A stretch of 37,280 nucleotides of DNA, from positions 1 through 37,280 of the forward strand of contig CAMBZR010000026.1 of NCBI GenBank assembly GCA_945872285.1. The letters are read 5' to 3'. Numbering within the stretch: the stretch's first letter is position 1; each line of letters starts with the position of its first letter. The translations under genes were made by a program, and so were the position numbers. The notes below the pieces were generated by a model that saw nothing but the letters and a program-made list of their open reading frames with translations, made no database searches and was not told the DNA's origin. This DNA comes from Bordetella parapertussis. Lineage in GTDB: Bacteria; Pseudomonadota; Gammaproteobacteria; Burkholderiales; Burkholderiaceae_B. Of the stretch, positions 1 to 9,416 are shown in pieces.

Positions 1-636
1 GAGCAGACCAAGGATCGAGCATTTTTTGATGGTCTGACAAAGTTACCAAATCGGTATTTGCTTGAAGATCGACTTAAGATCGCGATTAATAATAGCAAGC
101 GTAATTTGAGTTGTTGCGCGTTGATGTTTATGGATATGGATTCGTTTAAAGGCTTAAACGATCAGCACGGCCACGTACTGGGCGATGTGGTGTTGCGCGA
201 GGCCGCCTCGCGATTGTTAGGCTGTGTGCGAGACGTAGATACTGTTGCCCGTTTTGGCGGCGATGAGTTTGTGGTGGTCTTGAATCAGCTGCATAACGAC
301 CTTGATTACTCGATCGAAACCGCTCGCCGGATCGCGGAAAAAATGCGTGTAGCCTTGGCCTTGCCATATATGCTCAACCAATCAGCGGGCGAGGATGCAC
401 CCAAGATGAAGCGTGCGAATCGCAAAGAACGTTACCCTTCAGAAGAGCGTGAAATCGTGTACCAAGGCGGTACAAGCATTGGGGTTGTGATATTTTTGGG
501 CGATGCGACCGAGCAGCTAGATCTTTTTGCGCAGGCCGACAAGGCAATATACCAAGCCAAAAAATCTGGTGGTAACAAAGTGTGCTTTTATGCCGACAGC
601 CAGAACAGCCGCAGCCCGCTGACTGAGGCGGCCTAA
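1..636 (+). CDS. Diguanylate cyclase (GGDEF domain), 5'-truncated by the window edge
   Basis: The frame is open from base 1, so the start lies upstream and 211 residues are visible. The first codons read D-G-L-T-K-L-P-N-R, the classic opening of a GGDEF domain. The active-site GGDEF motif is at visible residues 86-90, and an RxxD motif (RDVD) sits exactly five residues before it, which is the product-inhibition I-site of diguanylate cyclases. By family knowledge the enzyme makes cyclic di-GMP from two GTP. A polar stretch of about 25-30 residues (visible residues about 122-150, many K, R and E) interrupts the usual path between the helix after GGDEF and the conserved SIGV strand (here TSIGVVIF). 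The N-terminal sensory part is outside the window, so the input signal is unknown. Both key motifs are intact, so it should be catalytically competent. Confidence 0.93.
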   Translation, partial: EQTKDRAFFDGLTKLPNRYLLEDRLKIAINNSKRNLSCCALMFMDMDSFKGLNDQHGHVLGDVVLREAASRLLGCVRDVDTVARFGGDEFVVVLNQLHNDLDYSIETARRIAEKMRVALALPYMLNQSAGEDAPKMKRANRKERYPSEEREIVYQGGTSIGVVIFLGDATEQLDLFAQADKAIYQAKKSGGNKVCFYADSQNSRSPLTEAA

Positions 637-645
637 GATTTTTGC

Positions 646-663
646 CTAGGAGTTCTTAACCGC
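646..663. repeat. Outer copy of an 18-bp imperfect direct repeat (possible attachment-site remnant)
   Basis: The sequence ctaggagttcttaaccgc matches 16 of 18 bases of 1487-1504, which is the 3' end of pntB including its stop codon. The two copies bracket about 840 bp that holds a truncated integrase gene and a small membrane protein. This fits a degraded att pair left by an element that targeted the pntB 3' end. It is short and imperfect, so chance cannot be ruled out. Confidence 0.4.
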
Positions 664-718
664 AGCGATTGAATAGACATACCCACCCCTTGGTCGTGTC
701 TGTAGGACTACGGCCCCT

Positions 719-964
719 TTATGAAAATGCACGCGTCAAAGCCAACCCAATTGTCGTTGCCAAAAACCAAAAGTTGAATTGAGAGTGAAACTCTTCGCGA
801 TTTCGGCGGGAAGGACTCAACATCGTCAGTGCTGAAACCACTAGCGCTGAGATCGCAGCACTTACTGGTGCAACGATTAAATCAAAGCTGTTTTTGCTAA
901 AAGAAAATGTTACGACAGCACAAGCGACCAACAGAATTAAAGTAACTATTGTTTTTGATTTCAC
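719..964 (-). CDS. Small hypothetical membrane protein, about 81 aa
   Basis: I do not recognise this protein. It has an N-terminal hydrophobic segment (about residues 5-21), a second one (about 28-47), a basic and polar loop rich in R and N, and a final hydrophobic stretch, so two or three membrane passes are likely. The start is chosen from the ribosome-binding site. An AGGAG touches the ATG at 970 with no spacing, but lies 6 nt before an in-frame GTG at 964, so GTG is the better start. The gene lies inside the segment bounded by the 18-bp repeats and next to a truncated integrase, so it may be cargo of a decayed integrative element. It could also be a relict with no function. Confidence 0.5.
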   Translation of the reverse strand: MKSKTIVTLILLVACAVVTFSFSKNSFDLIVAPVSAAISALVVSALTMLSPSRRNREEFHSQFNFWFLATTIGLALTRAFS

Positions 965-1103
965 GAACATCTCCTATTTAATCCAATACCTTCGGAATAA
1001 AGAAAATAATAGGCGAAGGGCGAGACAATTAAAACAACCCCACTGTGCCCCCACCCTCATAAAGCGCCCGCTTCACTCTGCTGGGCTATGCACTGTATTT
1101 TGC

Positions 1104-1412
1104 TCAAACGATGCTGCCCCCGGTTGAAAACGGTCGGGAACTGGTGCGTTGATCACTTGGAAAACACCCCCCTTTGTTTTCTGCGTAAAAAGTATGGGGG
1201 GCCTCTGCAATGTAGCGCTCGACCACTTCGGCAAACGTGGTGTTTTCGGCTAAAGCAACACTGGTGTACGAACCCTTATCGATTTGGGTTTCGATGTGCC
1301 TCGCCCAGCGCTCAGCGTCTTGGCGGGTTTGAAAAGACTTACTGACCGCTGGTTGTCCTTTGCGTACGATTCTTGCCTGCCAGACGCCATTGCGATTGCG
1401 CACTGATGCCAT
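1104..1412 (-). pseudogene. N-terminal fragment of a tyrosine recombinase (phage/island integrase)
   Basis: The first 65 or so residues have the arm-type DNA-binding look of phage-type integrases: S-V-R-N-R-N-G-V-W-Q-A-R, then K-S-F-x-T-R-x-D-A-E-R-W-A and a TTFAEVVERYIAE motif that normally leads into the SAM-like core-binding domain. After that the sequence becomes low-complexity and unlike the family and ends at 102 residues. The whole catalytic domain, with its R-H-R-Y residues, is missing; intact relatives are usually 320-400 residues. It therefore cannot recombine DNA. An ATG behind a purine-rich GGAGCAGGAAA stretch is still present. It lies just downstream of pntB, between the two 18-bp repeats, as expected for the integrase end of an integrated element. 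Confidence 0.75.
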
Positions 1413-1486
1413 TTTCCTGCTCCATTTGGACAGGAAGTGGACACAACCAAGCTAAACCAACCTAAGGCATTGAAATCAAAGTAGTT

Positions 1487-1504
1487 CTACGAGTTCTCAA
1501 CCGC
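1487..1504. repeat. Inner copy of the 18-bp imperfect direct repeat at the pntB 3' end
   Basis: The sequence ctacgagttctcaaccgc contains the pntB stop codon and last codons and matches 646-663 at 16 of 18 positions. Elements that integrate into a gene's 3' end normally restore it with such a repeat, which would explain why pntB is intact here. Confidence 0.4.
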
Positions 1505-2935
1505 CTTGACCATATCCTCAATCACCTTCTTCGCATCGCCAAACACCATCATGGTTTTGTCCATGTAGAAGAGTTCGTTGTCTAGGCCGGCATAGCCAGA
1601 GGCCATTGAGCGCTTATTGACGATAATCGTTTTGGCTTTGTAGGCTTCTAAGATTGGCATGCCTGCGATAACTGACTTGGGGTCATTTTTTGCGGCAGGG
1701 TTCACCACGTCATTGGCACCCAACACTAACACCACATCGGTTTGCGCAAATTCGCTGTTGATGTCTTCCATCTCAAACACTTGATCGTAGGGGACTTCAG
1801 CCTCAGCCAGCAGCACGTTCATGTGACCAGGCATACGACCGGCAACAGGGTGAATCGCGTACTTTACGATCACACCGTGTTCGGTCAATTTTTCAGCCAA
1901 CTCTTTCAAGGCATGCTGTGCACGCGCGACCGCCAACCCGTAGCCAGGAACAATCGTGACGGTTTCGGCGTTGGTCAGCAAAAAGGCGGCATCATCAGAG
2001 CTGCCTGAGCGCACGTTTCGCTGCTCTTGACCACCTGCCGCCGCACCGCTGTCGCTCGCGCCGCCAAAGCCACCTAAAATCACGTTAAAGAACGAACGGT
2101 TCATTGCCTTACACATGATGTAAGACAAGATCGCGCCTGAAGAGCCCACCAGCGAGCCAGCAATAATCAGCATCGGGTTATTCAAAGAAAAACCAATACC
2201 GGCAGCAGCCCAGCCCGAGTAGCTGTTAAGCATCGACACCACAACCGGCATATCCGCACCACCAATCGGGATGATGATCAGCACGCCCAACACAAAGGCG
2301 ATCAGGGTCATGATCACAAACGGTGTCCAACTTTGTGTGGCCATAAACCAGGCGCCGCACCCTAGCATCACAAGCGCTAAGGCCAAGTTAAACAAGTGTT
2401 GCCCCGGAAACGACACCGGTGCCCCATGAAACAGCCTGAACTTATATTTACCTGACAATTTGCCAAACGCAATCACTGAGCCCGAAAACGTAATTGCGCC
2501 CACAAAGGTCCCAATAAACAACTCAAGGCGATTGCCCACGGGTATCGGTTGCCCCGCTGCAGCCACGACCTTAAAGGCCTCTGGCTCAGCAACAATCGCA
2601 ACTGCGATGGCAACAGCGGCCAAACCAATCATGCTGTGCATGAAGGCAACCAGCTCAGGCATTTTGGTCATCTCAACACGTTTGGCCATGAGGGTGCCAA
2701 CCGTGCCGCCGATCAGCAAGCCTAACAAGACCCAGCCTAAGCCCGCGACCGTGCGCGCTTCGTTCACTGAACCGACGATCAGGGCCGCCGTCGTCAACAC
2801 CGCGATCACCATTCCGATCATGCCAAAGGCGTTACCTAAGCGCGAAGTGGTGGGGTGAGACAAGCCCTTAAGTGCCTGAATAAAACAGACTGAAGCAACC
2901 AAGTACAACAGCGTGACAACATTGATCGAAATCAT
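1487..2935 (-). CDS. pntB: NAD(P) transhydrogenase subunit beta
   Basis: This is the 482-residue beta subunit of proton-translocating transhydrogenase, an inner-membrane enzyme that uses the proton gradient to drive hydride transfer from NADH to NADP+ and so supplies NADPH. The N-terminal 270 or so residues form many hydrophobic helices (domain II). The C-terminal part is the NADP(H)-binding domain III, with V-P-G-Y-G-L-A-V-A-R, the A-G-R-M-P-G-H-M-N-V-L-L-A-E-A segment and G-A-N-D-V-V-N-P. The length is normal. Its ATG overlaps the stop of the upstream pntAB gene by 4 nt, so the two are translationally coupled. A Gly/Ala/Ser-rich linker (about residues 290-305) joins membrane and nucleotide domains. 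The 3' end coincides with a putative old integration site but the reading frame is complete. Confidence 0.97.
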   Translation of the reverse strand: MISINVVTLLYLVASVCFIQALKGLSHPTTSRLGNAFGMIGMVIAVLTTAALIVGSVNEARTVAGLGWVLLGLLIGGTVGTLMAKRVEMTKMPELVAFMHSMIGLAAVAIAVAIVAEPEAFKVVAAAGQPIPVGNRLELFIGTFVGAITFSGSVIAFGKLSGKYKFRLFHGAPVSFPGQHLFNLALALVMLGCGAWFMATQSWTPFVIMTLIAFVLGVLIIIPIGGADMPVVVSMLNSYSGWAAAGIGFSLNNPMLIIAGSLVGSSGAILSYIMCKAMNRSFFNVILGGFGGASDSGAAAGGQEQRNVRSGSSDDAAFLLTNAETVTIVPGYGLAVARAQHALKELAEKLTEHGVIVKYAIHPVAGRMPGHMNVLLAEAEVPYDQVFEMEDINSEFAQTDVVLVLGANDVVNPAAKNDPKSVIAGMPILEAYKAKTIIVNKRSMASGYAGLDNELFYMDKTMMVFGDAKKVIEDMVKAVENS

Positions 2936-3267
2936 GCTTTGCCCCCAGCTGCGTGGGCATCATCGGTTTTTGCCTTCGGTGCTTTTTTCTTAAACATTTC
3001 AAGCATTCGGCGTGTGACTAAAAAACCGCCAAACACGTTCACCGCTGCAAGTGCCACGGCAAATACGCCCATGCCGCGCGCCAAGCCGCCTTCGGTGAGC
3101 GCGGCCGCGAGCATGGCGCCCACGATCACAATCGCTGAGATCGCGTTGGTCACGGCCATCAAGGGCGTATGCAAGGCGGGGGTAACGTTCCAGACCACGT
3201 GGTAGCCCACATAAATGGCCAGAACAAAAATAATCAGATTGACAAGGGTGGGGCTAAGCGCATCCAT
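2932..3267 (-). CDS. pntAB: NAD(P) transhydrogenase subunit alpha, part 2 (membrane part)
   Basis: This 111-residue protein carries the short membrane portion of the alpha subunit that is fused to the catalytic part in E. coli PntA but encoded separately in many alpha- and betaproteobacteria. Three hydrophobic segments are visible (about residues 8-25, 38-60 and 64-86), with the family sequence T-P-L-M-A-V-T-N-A-I-S. A basic, alanine-rich tail follows. Its start shares one base with the pntAA stop (TAATG) and its stop overlaps the pntB start by 4 nt, so all three subunits are made from one transcript. Confidence 0.95.
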   Translation of the reverse strand: MDALSPTLVNLIIFVLAIYVGYHVVWNVTPALHTPLMAVTNAISAIVIVGAMLAAALTEGGLARGMGVFAVALAAVNVFGGFLVTRRMLEMFKKKAPKAKTDDAHAAGGKA

Positions 3268-4385
3268 TATTTCTTCCGTAAGTTTTGGCCGCCTTCGCAG
3301 ACCAGACAGGCTTGAACAATATCGTCATCACGCGCAATCGCGAGCTTGCCTTCTTTGTCGATAATGAGCTTTAAGAAGTCAAGCAGATTGCGGGCATAGA
3401 GGGCCGAAGCATCTGTGGCGATCATGCCAGGTAGATTGGTGAGACCAACCAAGGTGACACCGTTTTCTTGCACAACCATGCCTTTTTGTGACAAGGGGCA
3501 GTTGCCGCCCCGCTCAACGGCTAAGTCAATAATGACTGAACCAGGTTTCATGGCGCGTACGGTGTCGGCCGAGATCAAGGTGGGGGCAGGGCGGCCTGGG
3601 ATCAGTGCGGTGGCGATGACCAGATCAGCTTGCTTGCAACGCTCGGATACCAACACGGCCTGTCGCGTCATCCAGCTTGCCGGCATGGGGCGCGCGTAAC
3701 CGCCAACGCCTTTCGCGATTTCTCGCTCTTCGTCGGTTTCAAAGGGAACGTCAATAAATTTTGCACCCAGCGACTCGACTTGCTCTTTGGCGGCGGGGCG
3801 CACATCAGAGGCTTCAACTACAGCACCCAAGCGCTTGGCTGTCGCAATCGCCTGCAAGCCTGCAACGCCTGTACCTAAAATCACAACGCGAGCGGCTTTG
3901 ATCGTGCCGGCCGCGGTCATCATCATCGGAAACATGCGGCCGTAGTAATGCGCGCCAAGCAGCACGGCTTTGTAGCCGGCCAGGTTGGCTTGCGATGACA
4001 GCACATCTAAGCTTTGAGCGCGGGTGGTACGCGGCGCGGCTTCAAGTGCAAAGGCGGTCAAGCCTGCCTGCGCCATGGCGTCAAGACCTTCGGCGTCAAA
4101 GGGATCGAGCATGCCCGCTAACGCGGTGCCAGCTTTAATTAAAGGCAACTCGGCAGCGCTAGGTGCCCGCACTTTGAGAATGAGTTCGGCATCAAAGGCC
4201 TGTGCCGCATTGGCGAGCGTGGCGCCCGCTTGCGCGTAGGCCTCGTCGCTAAAATGCGCGGCCAGGCCAGCGTCGTGTTCAACGAAGACTTGGTGGCCTG
4301 CTGCCACGTACTTTTTGACCGTTTCCGGCGTTGCCGAAACCCGTGTCTCTTGATCGCGGGTTTCGCGCGGGATGCCAATGCGCAT
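3267..4385 (-). CDS. pntAA: NAD(P) transhydrogenase subunit alpha, part 1 (NAD(H)-binding)
   Basis: The protein is 372 residues and begins MRIGIPRETRDQETRV, typical of the alanine dehydrogenase/PntA family. It contains the Rossmann segment V-V-I-L-G-T-G-V-A-G-L-Q-A-I-A-T-A (about residues 167-183), followed by the acidic end of the second strand (E-A-S-D-V-R), the signature of NAD(H) binding. It also has a late D-L-A-V-E-R-G-G-N-C motif. This is domain I, a soluble cytoplasmic part that binds NAD(H) and works with PntB. It is the first gene of the pntAA-pntAB-pntB operon. A GGAGAAG ribosome-binding site lies a few bases before the ATG. It diverges from mnmA across about 165 bp. Confidence 0.97.
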   Translation of the reverse strand: MRIGIPRETRDQETRVSATPETVKKYVAAGHQVFVEHDAGLAAHFSDEAYAQAGATLANAAQAFDAELILKVRAPSAAELPLIKAGTALAGMLDPFDAEGLDAMAQAGLTAFALEAAPRTTRAQSLDVLSSQANLAGYKAVLLGAHYYGRMFPMMMTAAGTIKAARVVILGTGVAGLQAIATAKRLGAVVEASDVRPAAKEQVESLGAKFIDVPFETDEEREIAKGVGGYARPMPASWMTRQAVLVSERCKQADLVIATALIPGRPAPTLISADTVRAMKPGSVIIDLAVERGGNCPLSQKGMVVQENGVTLVGLTNLPGMIATDASALYARNLLDFLKLIIDKEGKLAIARDDDIVQACLVCEGGQNLRKK

Positions 4386-4459
4386 CGACTTCTCCGAAGG
4401 TAATATCTATGAGTCGCGAGTGTACCTGTTTTGACCCCTCAGCTTGTTGAATCAAGCCT

Positions 4460-4477
4460 GAAAACCCTTCGGTTTTC
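4460..4477. other. Perfect inverted repeat in the pntAA-mnmA divergent region
   Basis: gaaaacc and ggttttc form a perfect 7-bp stem around a 4-nt loop (cttc). It lies in the untranslated space between the divergent pntAA and mnmA genes. It could be a leader hairpin of the pnt transcript or a protein-binding palindrome. No T-tract follows, so it does not look like a terminator on either strand. Confidence 0.4.
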
Positions 4478-4538
4478 TGAGAAACTGTCATTTGTGGCAT
4501 ACCCCGTCGCCAGCCAAGGCAGTGGCGAATGAAGCGAC

Positions 4539-4544
4539 TACAAT
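4539..4544 (+). promoter_or_regulatory. -10 element of mnmA, positioned for a leaderless transcript
   Basis: TACAAT (5 of 6 matches to TATAAT) ends 7 nt before the mnmA ATG at 4552. Transcription would therefore start at or next to the A of the ATG. No Shine-Dalgarno-like stretch lies between them. No clear -35 hexamer is visible 16-18 bp upstream, so the assignment rests on the -10 and its spacing. Confidence 0.45.
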
Positions 4545-4551
4545 TTGGCAT

Positions 4552-5739
4552 ATGGATTCTTTAGTGCCTATGCGCCCCACGGGGGCTAAAAAGCGAGTCG
4601 TAGTCGGCATGTCTGGCGGAGTCGACTCGTCAGTCACGGCCTGGCTACTTAAAGAACAAGGCTATGAAGTCATCGGCCTGTTCATGAAAAACTGGGAAGA
4701 GGACGACGATTCAGAGTACTGCTCAACTCGGCAAGACTGGCTGGATGCCGCAAGCGTGGCCGACGTGGTTGGGGTTGATATCGAAGCCGTGAACTTTGCA
4801 GCCGAATACAAAGACCGAGTCTTTGCCGATTTTTTGCGCGAGTATTCAGCTGGGCGCACGCCTAATCCTGACGTTTTATGCAACGCAGAGATCAAATTTA
4901 AGGCTTTTTTAGATCATGCAATGACGTTGGGCGCTGACCACATCGCCACCGGTCACTATGCCCGGGTGCGCGCGGTGCAAGGTCCAAGCGGGTCGCGCTA
5001 TCAGTTGCTTAAGGCGCTTGACCACACCAAAGATCAAAGCTATTTTTTGCATCGTTTGAATCAAGCGCAGTTAGCGCGCACCTTGTTTCCGCTTGGCGAA
5101 ATCACTAAAAACGAAGTGCGTCGACTGGCACACACGCTCGGGCTACCCAACGCAGCTAAAAAAGATTCAACCGGAATTTGTTTCATTGGCGAACGACCGT
5201 TTCGCGAATTTTTAAATCGGTATTTGCCAACCGACCCGGGTCCGATCGTGACGCCAAGCGGTGAAAGGGTGGGCACCCATCACGGGTTGTCGTTTTATAC
5301 GCTGGGTCAGCGCAAAGGTTTGGGTATCGGTGGAGTAAAAGGCCAGCAGCAGGCTGACGGTACAGGTCCGGTTTGGTATACGGCGCGCAAAGAGATGGCC
5401 TCGAACACGCTGCATGTCGTTCAGGGACATGATCACCCTTGGTTGCTCTCGCAAACGCTGCAAGCGGGTCAAGTTAGCTGGATCGATGAGCAAGCGCCTC
5501 AGGGTGGAGCCTATGCTGCAAAAACCCGTTACCGACAAGCCGATGCAAGTTGCGTGCTCACTGCCCCGCCTGTTGACGTGGCTCTGTCGGTGATGTATCC
5601 CTCGGGCGCCGCCGGCGCAGATCCAGACCCCGCTCGATTTTTATTGACGTTTGCCGAGCCGCAATGGGCGGTCACACCGGGGCAGTCTGCTGTTTTATAC
5701 GATGGCGATATCTGCCTGGGTGGCGGTATTATTCTTTGA
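4552..5739 (+). CDS. mnmA: tRNA-specific 2-thiouridylase MnmA
   Basis: The enzyme adds the 2-thio group to the wobble uridine (U34) of tRNAs for Lys, Glu and Gln, using ATP and sulfur relayed from the Tus proteins. From the ATG at 4552 the protein has 395 residues. The P-loop-like ATP site GMSGGVDSS is at residues 19-27. The two catalytic cysteines are seen in NPDVLCN (Cys110) and [10 protein letters not shown] (Cys210). D-Q-S-Y-F-L and [10 protein letters not shown] are also family signatures. An in-frame TTG at 4492 would add 20 residues unlike the family and was not chosen. The gene diverges from the pnt operon and is followed by an acyl-CoA dehydrogenase gene 84 bp downstream. Confidence 0.96.
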   Translation: MDSLVPMRPTGAKKRVVVGMSGGVDSSVTAWLLKEQGYEVIGLFMKNWEEDDDSEYCSTRQDWLDAASVADVVGVDIEAVNFAAEYKDRVFADFLREYSAGRTPNPDVLCNAEIKFKAFLDHAMTLGADHIATGHYARVRAVQGPSGSRYQLLKALDHTKDQSYFLHRLNQAQLARTLFPLGEITKNEVRRLAHTLGLPNAAKKDSTGICFIGERPFREFLNRYLPTDPGPIVTPSGERVGTHHGLSFYTLGQRKGLGIGGVKGQQQADGTGPVWYTARKEMASNTLHVVQGHDHPWLLSQTLQAGQVSWIDEQAPQGGAYAAKTRYRQADASCVLTAPPVDVALSVMYPSGAAGADPDPARFLLTFAEPQWAVTPGQSAVLYDGDICLGGGIIL

Positions 5740-5823
5740 CGGCAAGCTATTGCGTCGCGTGCTAAAAGAGCGTTATTAACAAGAACCCGACGCGGGCTTT
5801 AGCGTTAAACCTTAAGGGCAAAC

Positions 5824-6975
5824 ATGCGCAACGTTTATCGCGAAGATCACGAACAGTTTCGTACGCAGGTGCGTCGGTTTGTCGAAAAAGAAATCACCCC
5901 TTTTTATGCGCAATGGGAAGAGCAGGGCCTGGTGCCTAAGTCGGTTTGGCGCAAGGCGGGGGCCGAGGGCCTGTTAAATCCGATGTTGCCCGAGCCCTTT
6001 GGTGGTGGAGGGGATTTTGGGCATTCAGCAGTATTAATGGAAGAATTTGGCCGCGCTAATTGCTTGAGCGTGGCGTTTCCGCTGCATTCAGATATTGTTG
6101 CGCCTTACATTTTTACCTATGGCACTGCGGCACAAAAAGAGCGATGGCTACCCGGCATGGTAAGCGGCGACTTAATTGGCGCGATCGCCATGACCGAACC
6201 GGGTACAGGCAGTGATCTTAAAGCGGTACGCACCCGTGCAGTGTTAGACGGTGAGCATTATGTGTTGAATGGGCAAAAGACTTTTATTTCAAACGGACAA
6301 AATGCGGGTGTTGTCATCGTGATCGCTAAAACCGATCCGGCAGCTGGGGCCAAAGGGATTTCACTGCTCGTGGTCGAAGAAGGTATGCCTGGTTTTAAAC
6401 GGGGTCGTAACCTTAAAAAGATTGGGTTGCACGCGCAAGACACCTCTGAACTTTTTTTTGAAGACGTGCGAGTGCCACGCACGAATTTATTGGGTGAAGA
6501 GAATCTGGGCTTTAAATATTTGATGCAAGAGCTCGCCCAAGAGCGCCTGGTGATCGCCGTGCGAGCGGCCGCTTCCATTGAAGCGTTTTTGGCGCGTACC
6601 ATTATGTACACCCGAGATCGCAAAATCTTTGGTAACTCAGTGCTGTCCTACCAAAATACGCGCTTTAAGCTTGCCGAGGCGAAGGCACAGTGCGCCATGT
6701 TGCGCAGCTTTGTTGACGATTGTTTGGCGTCGCACTTCAAACGCGAACTTACCCCCGAGCGGGCCGCGATGGCCAAGCTTAACGCTACCGAGATGCAAGG
6801 GCGTTTACTCGATGAGTTTTTGCAGCTGCATGGGGGTTATGGCTATATGTCTGAATATCAGATTGGCGGGGCTTGGGTCGACGCTCGCGTAGGCCGCATC
6901 TATGGTGGCAGCAGCGAGGTCATGAAAGAGATTATCGCCAGAACGCTTGAGCGCGATCTCGATTTGCCGGGCTGA
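5824..6975 (+). CDS. Acyl-CoA dehydrogenase (long-chain/isovaleryl type)
   Basis: This is a 383-residue FAD-dependent acyl-CoA dehydrogenase, which introduces the alpha-beta double bond in acyl-CoA during beta-oxidation or amino-acid catabolism and passes electrons to ETF. Family motifs are I-A-M-T-E-P-G-T-G-S-D-L (about residues 121-132), Q-L-H-G-G-Y-G-Y-M near the C-terminus and R-I-Y-G-G-S-S-E-V-M-K-E-I-I-A-R. The MCAD-type catalytic Glu of Y-E-G-T is Gly here (YGG). The candidate base is Glu253 in A-S-I-E-A-F, which aligns with the position used by LCAD and isovaleryl-CoA dehydrogenase. That alignment was made by eye from memory. The exact substrate cannot be read from sequence. A weak AAGGG lies before the ATG. 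No ETF or other beta-oxidation gene is adjacent. Confidence 0.93.
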   Translation: MRNVYREDHEQFRTQVRRFVEKEITPFYAQWEEQGLVPKSVWRKAGAEGLLNPMLPEPFGGGGDFGHSAVLMEEFGRANCLSVAFPLHSDIVAPYIFTYGTAAQKERWLPGMVSGDLIGAIAMTEPGTGSDLKAVRTRAVLDGEHYVLNGQKTFISNGQNAGVVIVIAKTDPAAGAKGISLLVVEEGMPGFKRGRNLKKIGLHAQDTSELFFEDVRVPRTNLLGEENLGFKYLMQELAQERLVIAVRAAASIEAFLARTIMYTRDRKIFGNSVLSYQNTRFKLAEAKAQCAMLRSFVDDCLASHFKRELTPERAAMAKLNATEMQGRLLDEFLQLHGGYGYMSEYQIGGAWVDARVGRIYGGSSEVMKEIIARTLERDLDLPG

Positions 6976-7035
6976 GCTAAGCCCCAAAGGCCGTTCTCCT
7001 TAAGTGCAAGGGGTCGGCTCGCGTGCCACAATCAC

Positions 7036-7647
7036 TCAGGCGGCGGGCGGTTTGGTCTCAAGAAAGCTTTGACGGCTACTCAGTTTTTTATCTAAGCGCG
7101 CCAAATTAGGGTGAGTGCTGCGCCAGTCGATGTGGGCAAAGCGCAAATCCAAATAGCCCAAGACACACCCGACGGCGATATCGGCCAGCGTGAAGCCTAC
7201 GCCCATGCAGAAGCTTTGCTCGCCCAGACCGGTTTCCATGGCAGTTAGGGCTGCGTCTATTTTGCCGTACTGGCGCTCGATGGTCTCGGGGCTTTGCTGA
7301 GCAACAGGGCGCTTTAATTCCATCACAATCGCGATGCTGGCATCCAGTGTGCCATCTGCGAGAGCTTCCCAGCATTTGACTGCGGCGCGCTCTTTACCGC
7401 TTTTAGGGATCAGGCTGCCAACCGGCGATAGCGTATCTAAGTATTCAACAATGACACGCGAGTCAAAGAGGGCGCTGCCATCGTCCATGACCAGGCACGG
7501 TACCTTTCCTAGAGGGTTGTGCTCTTGAATCCGAGTGTCTGGCGCCCAAACATTGCCGTCTTCTAGCTGGTAGTCGAGCTTTTTTTCAATGAAGACGACG
7601 CGAACTCTACGAACGTAGGGGCTGGTGGGCGAAGAAAGCAGTTTCAT
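7036..7647 (-). CDS. Glutathione S-transferase family protein, YibF-like
   Basis: The protein is 203 residues, the usual GST length. The N-terminal thioredoxin-like part has T-S-P-Y-V-R-R-V-R (about residues 8-16), N-P-L-G-K-V-P-C-L (the cis-proline loop) and D-S-R-V-I-V-E-Y-L (glutathione gamma-glutamyl contact). The C-terminal helical part has A-D-G-T-L-D-A, R-P-V-A-Q-Q-S and G-Y-L-D-L-R-F, which resemble E. coli YibF as I remember it. GSTs of this group conjugate or reduce substrates with glutathione; the natural substrate is unknown. It converges with the acyl-CoA dehydrogenase gene and diverges from purB, so it appears to be a single-gene unit. Confidence 0.9.
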   Translation of the reverse strand: MKLLSSPTSPYVRRVRVVFIEKKLDYQLEDGNVWAPDTRIQEHNPLGKVPCLVMDDGSALFDSRVIVEYLDTLSPVGSLIPKSGKERAAVKCWEALADGTLDASIAIVMELKRPVAQQSPETIERQYGKIDAALTAMETGLGEQSFCMGVGFTLADIAVGCVLGYLDLRFAHIDWRSTHPNLARLDKKLSSRQSFLETKPPAA

Positions 7648-7819
7648 AAAGAGGATGGTGCAAAACAGTTTGGAGTAAAAAGTGATACTGAAAAAGTGAT
7701 CTCGAGGGTAATCAGGCGGGGATTATTAGCAAAAAAGTCTGTTTTTTCGGGTTGGCGCGATCTAAGTCAGTCACACATCTAGTTAAACCCGCAGCGTTTT
7801 CCAAAACCTGCACGGTGGT

Positions 7820-7838
7820 CAAGTGTAAGGCACACTTG
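7820..7838. promoter_or_regulatory. 19-bp palindrome upstream of purB (possible operator)
   Basis: caagtgt and acacttg are perfect 7-bp inverted arms around a 5-bp spacer (aaggc). The palindrome lies in the 275-bp space between the divergent GST and purB genes, about 85 bp before the purB ATG. Palindromes of this size and spacing are typical of dimeric repressor sites. I cannot assign a regulator. The rest of this intergenic stretch (7648-7922) shows no RNA gene or further ORF. Confidence 0.35.
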
Positions 7839-7916
7839 GCTAATTAGCGTATACACCGAGGTGATAAACTGATACCTTAGAAATCTGTTGTTTTTTGGCA
7901 ATACCCCACTACTTAG

Positions 7917-9299
<1,383 letters not shown>

Positions 9300-9416
9300 T
9301 CGCTGTAAAAATCCGGCAAAGAGTCTCTGTCTGTGCTGAAATGTTCCCGCCGTTTAAGCCGGTTTGAGTCGAATACGTTTTTTTATACTGTTAACCCTAA
9401 GTTTGATTGAGTCACC

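Noticed and set aside
894..1345. Two plus-strand open frames around 894-1345
   Set aside because: They oppose the small membrane protein and the integrase fragment and have no ribosome-binding sites or recognisable features.
2460..2858. A 132-codon open frame antisense to pntB
   Set aside because: It is rich in A, P, T and I in the way expected from the complement of membrane-helix codons; pntB is certain.
4460..4477. Bidirectional terminator between pntAA and mnmA
   Set aside because: The genes diverge, so no transcript ends there, and no T-run follows the hairpin on either strand.
4492..4551. Longer mnmA start at a TTG
   Set aside because: The extra 20 residues are not family-like and would span the TACAAT promoter element.
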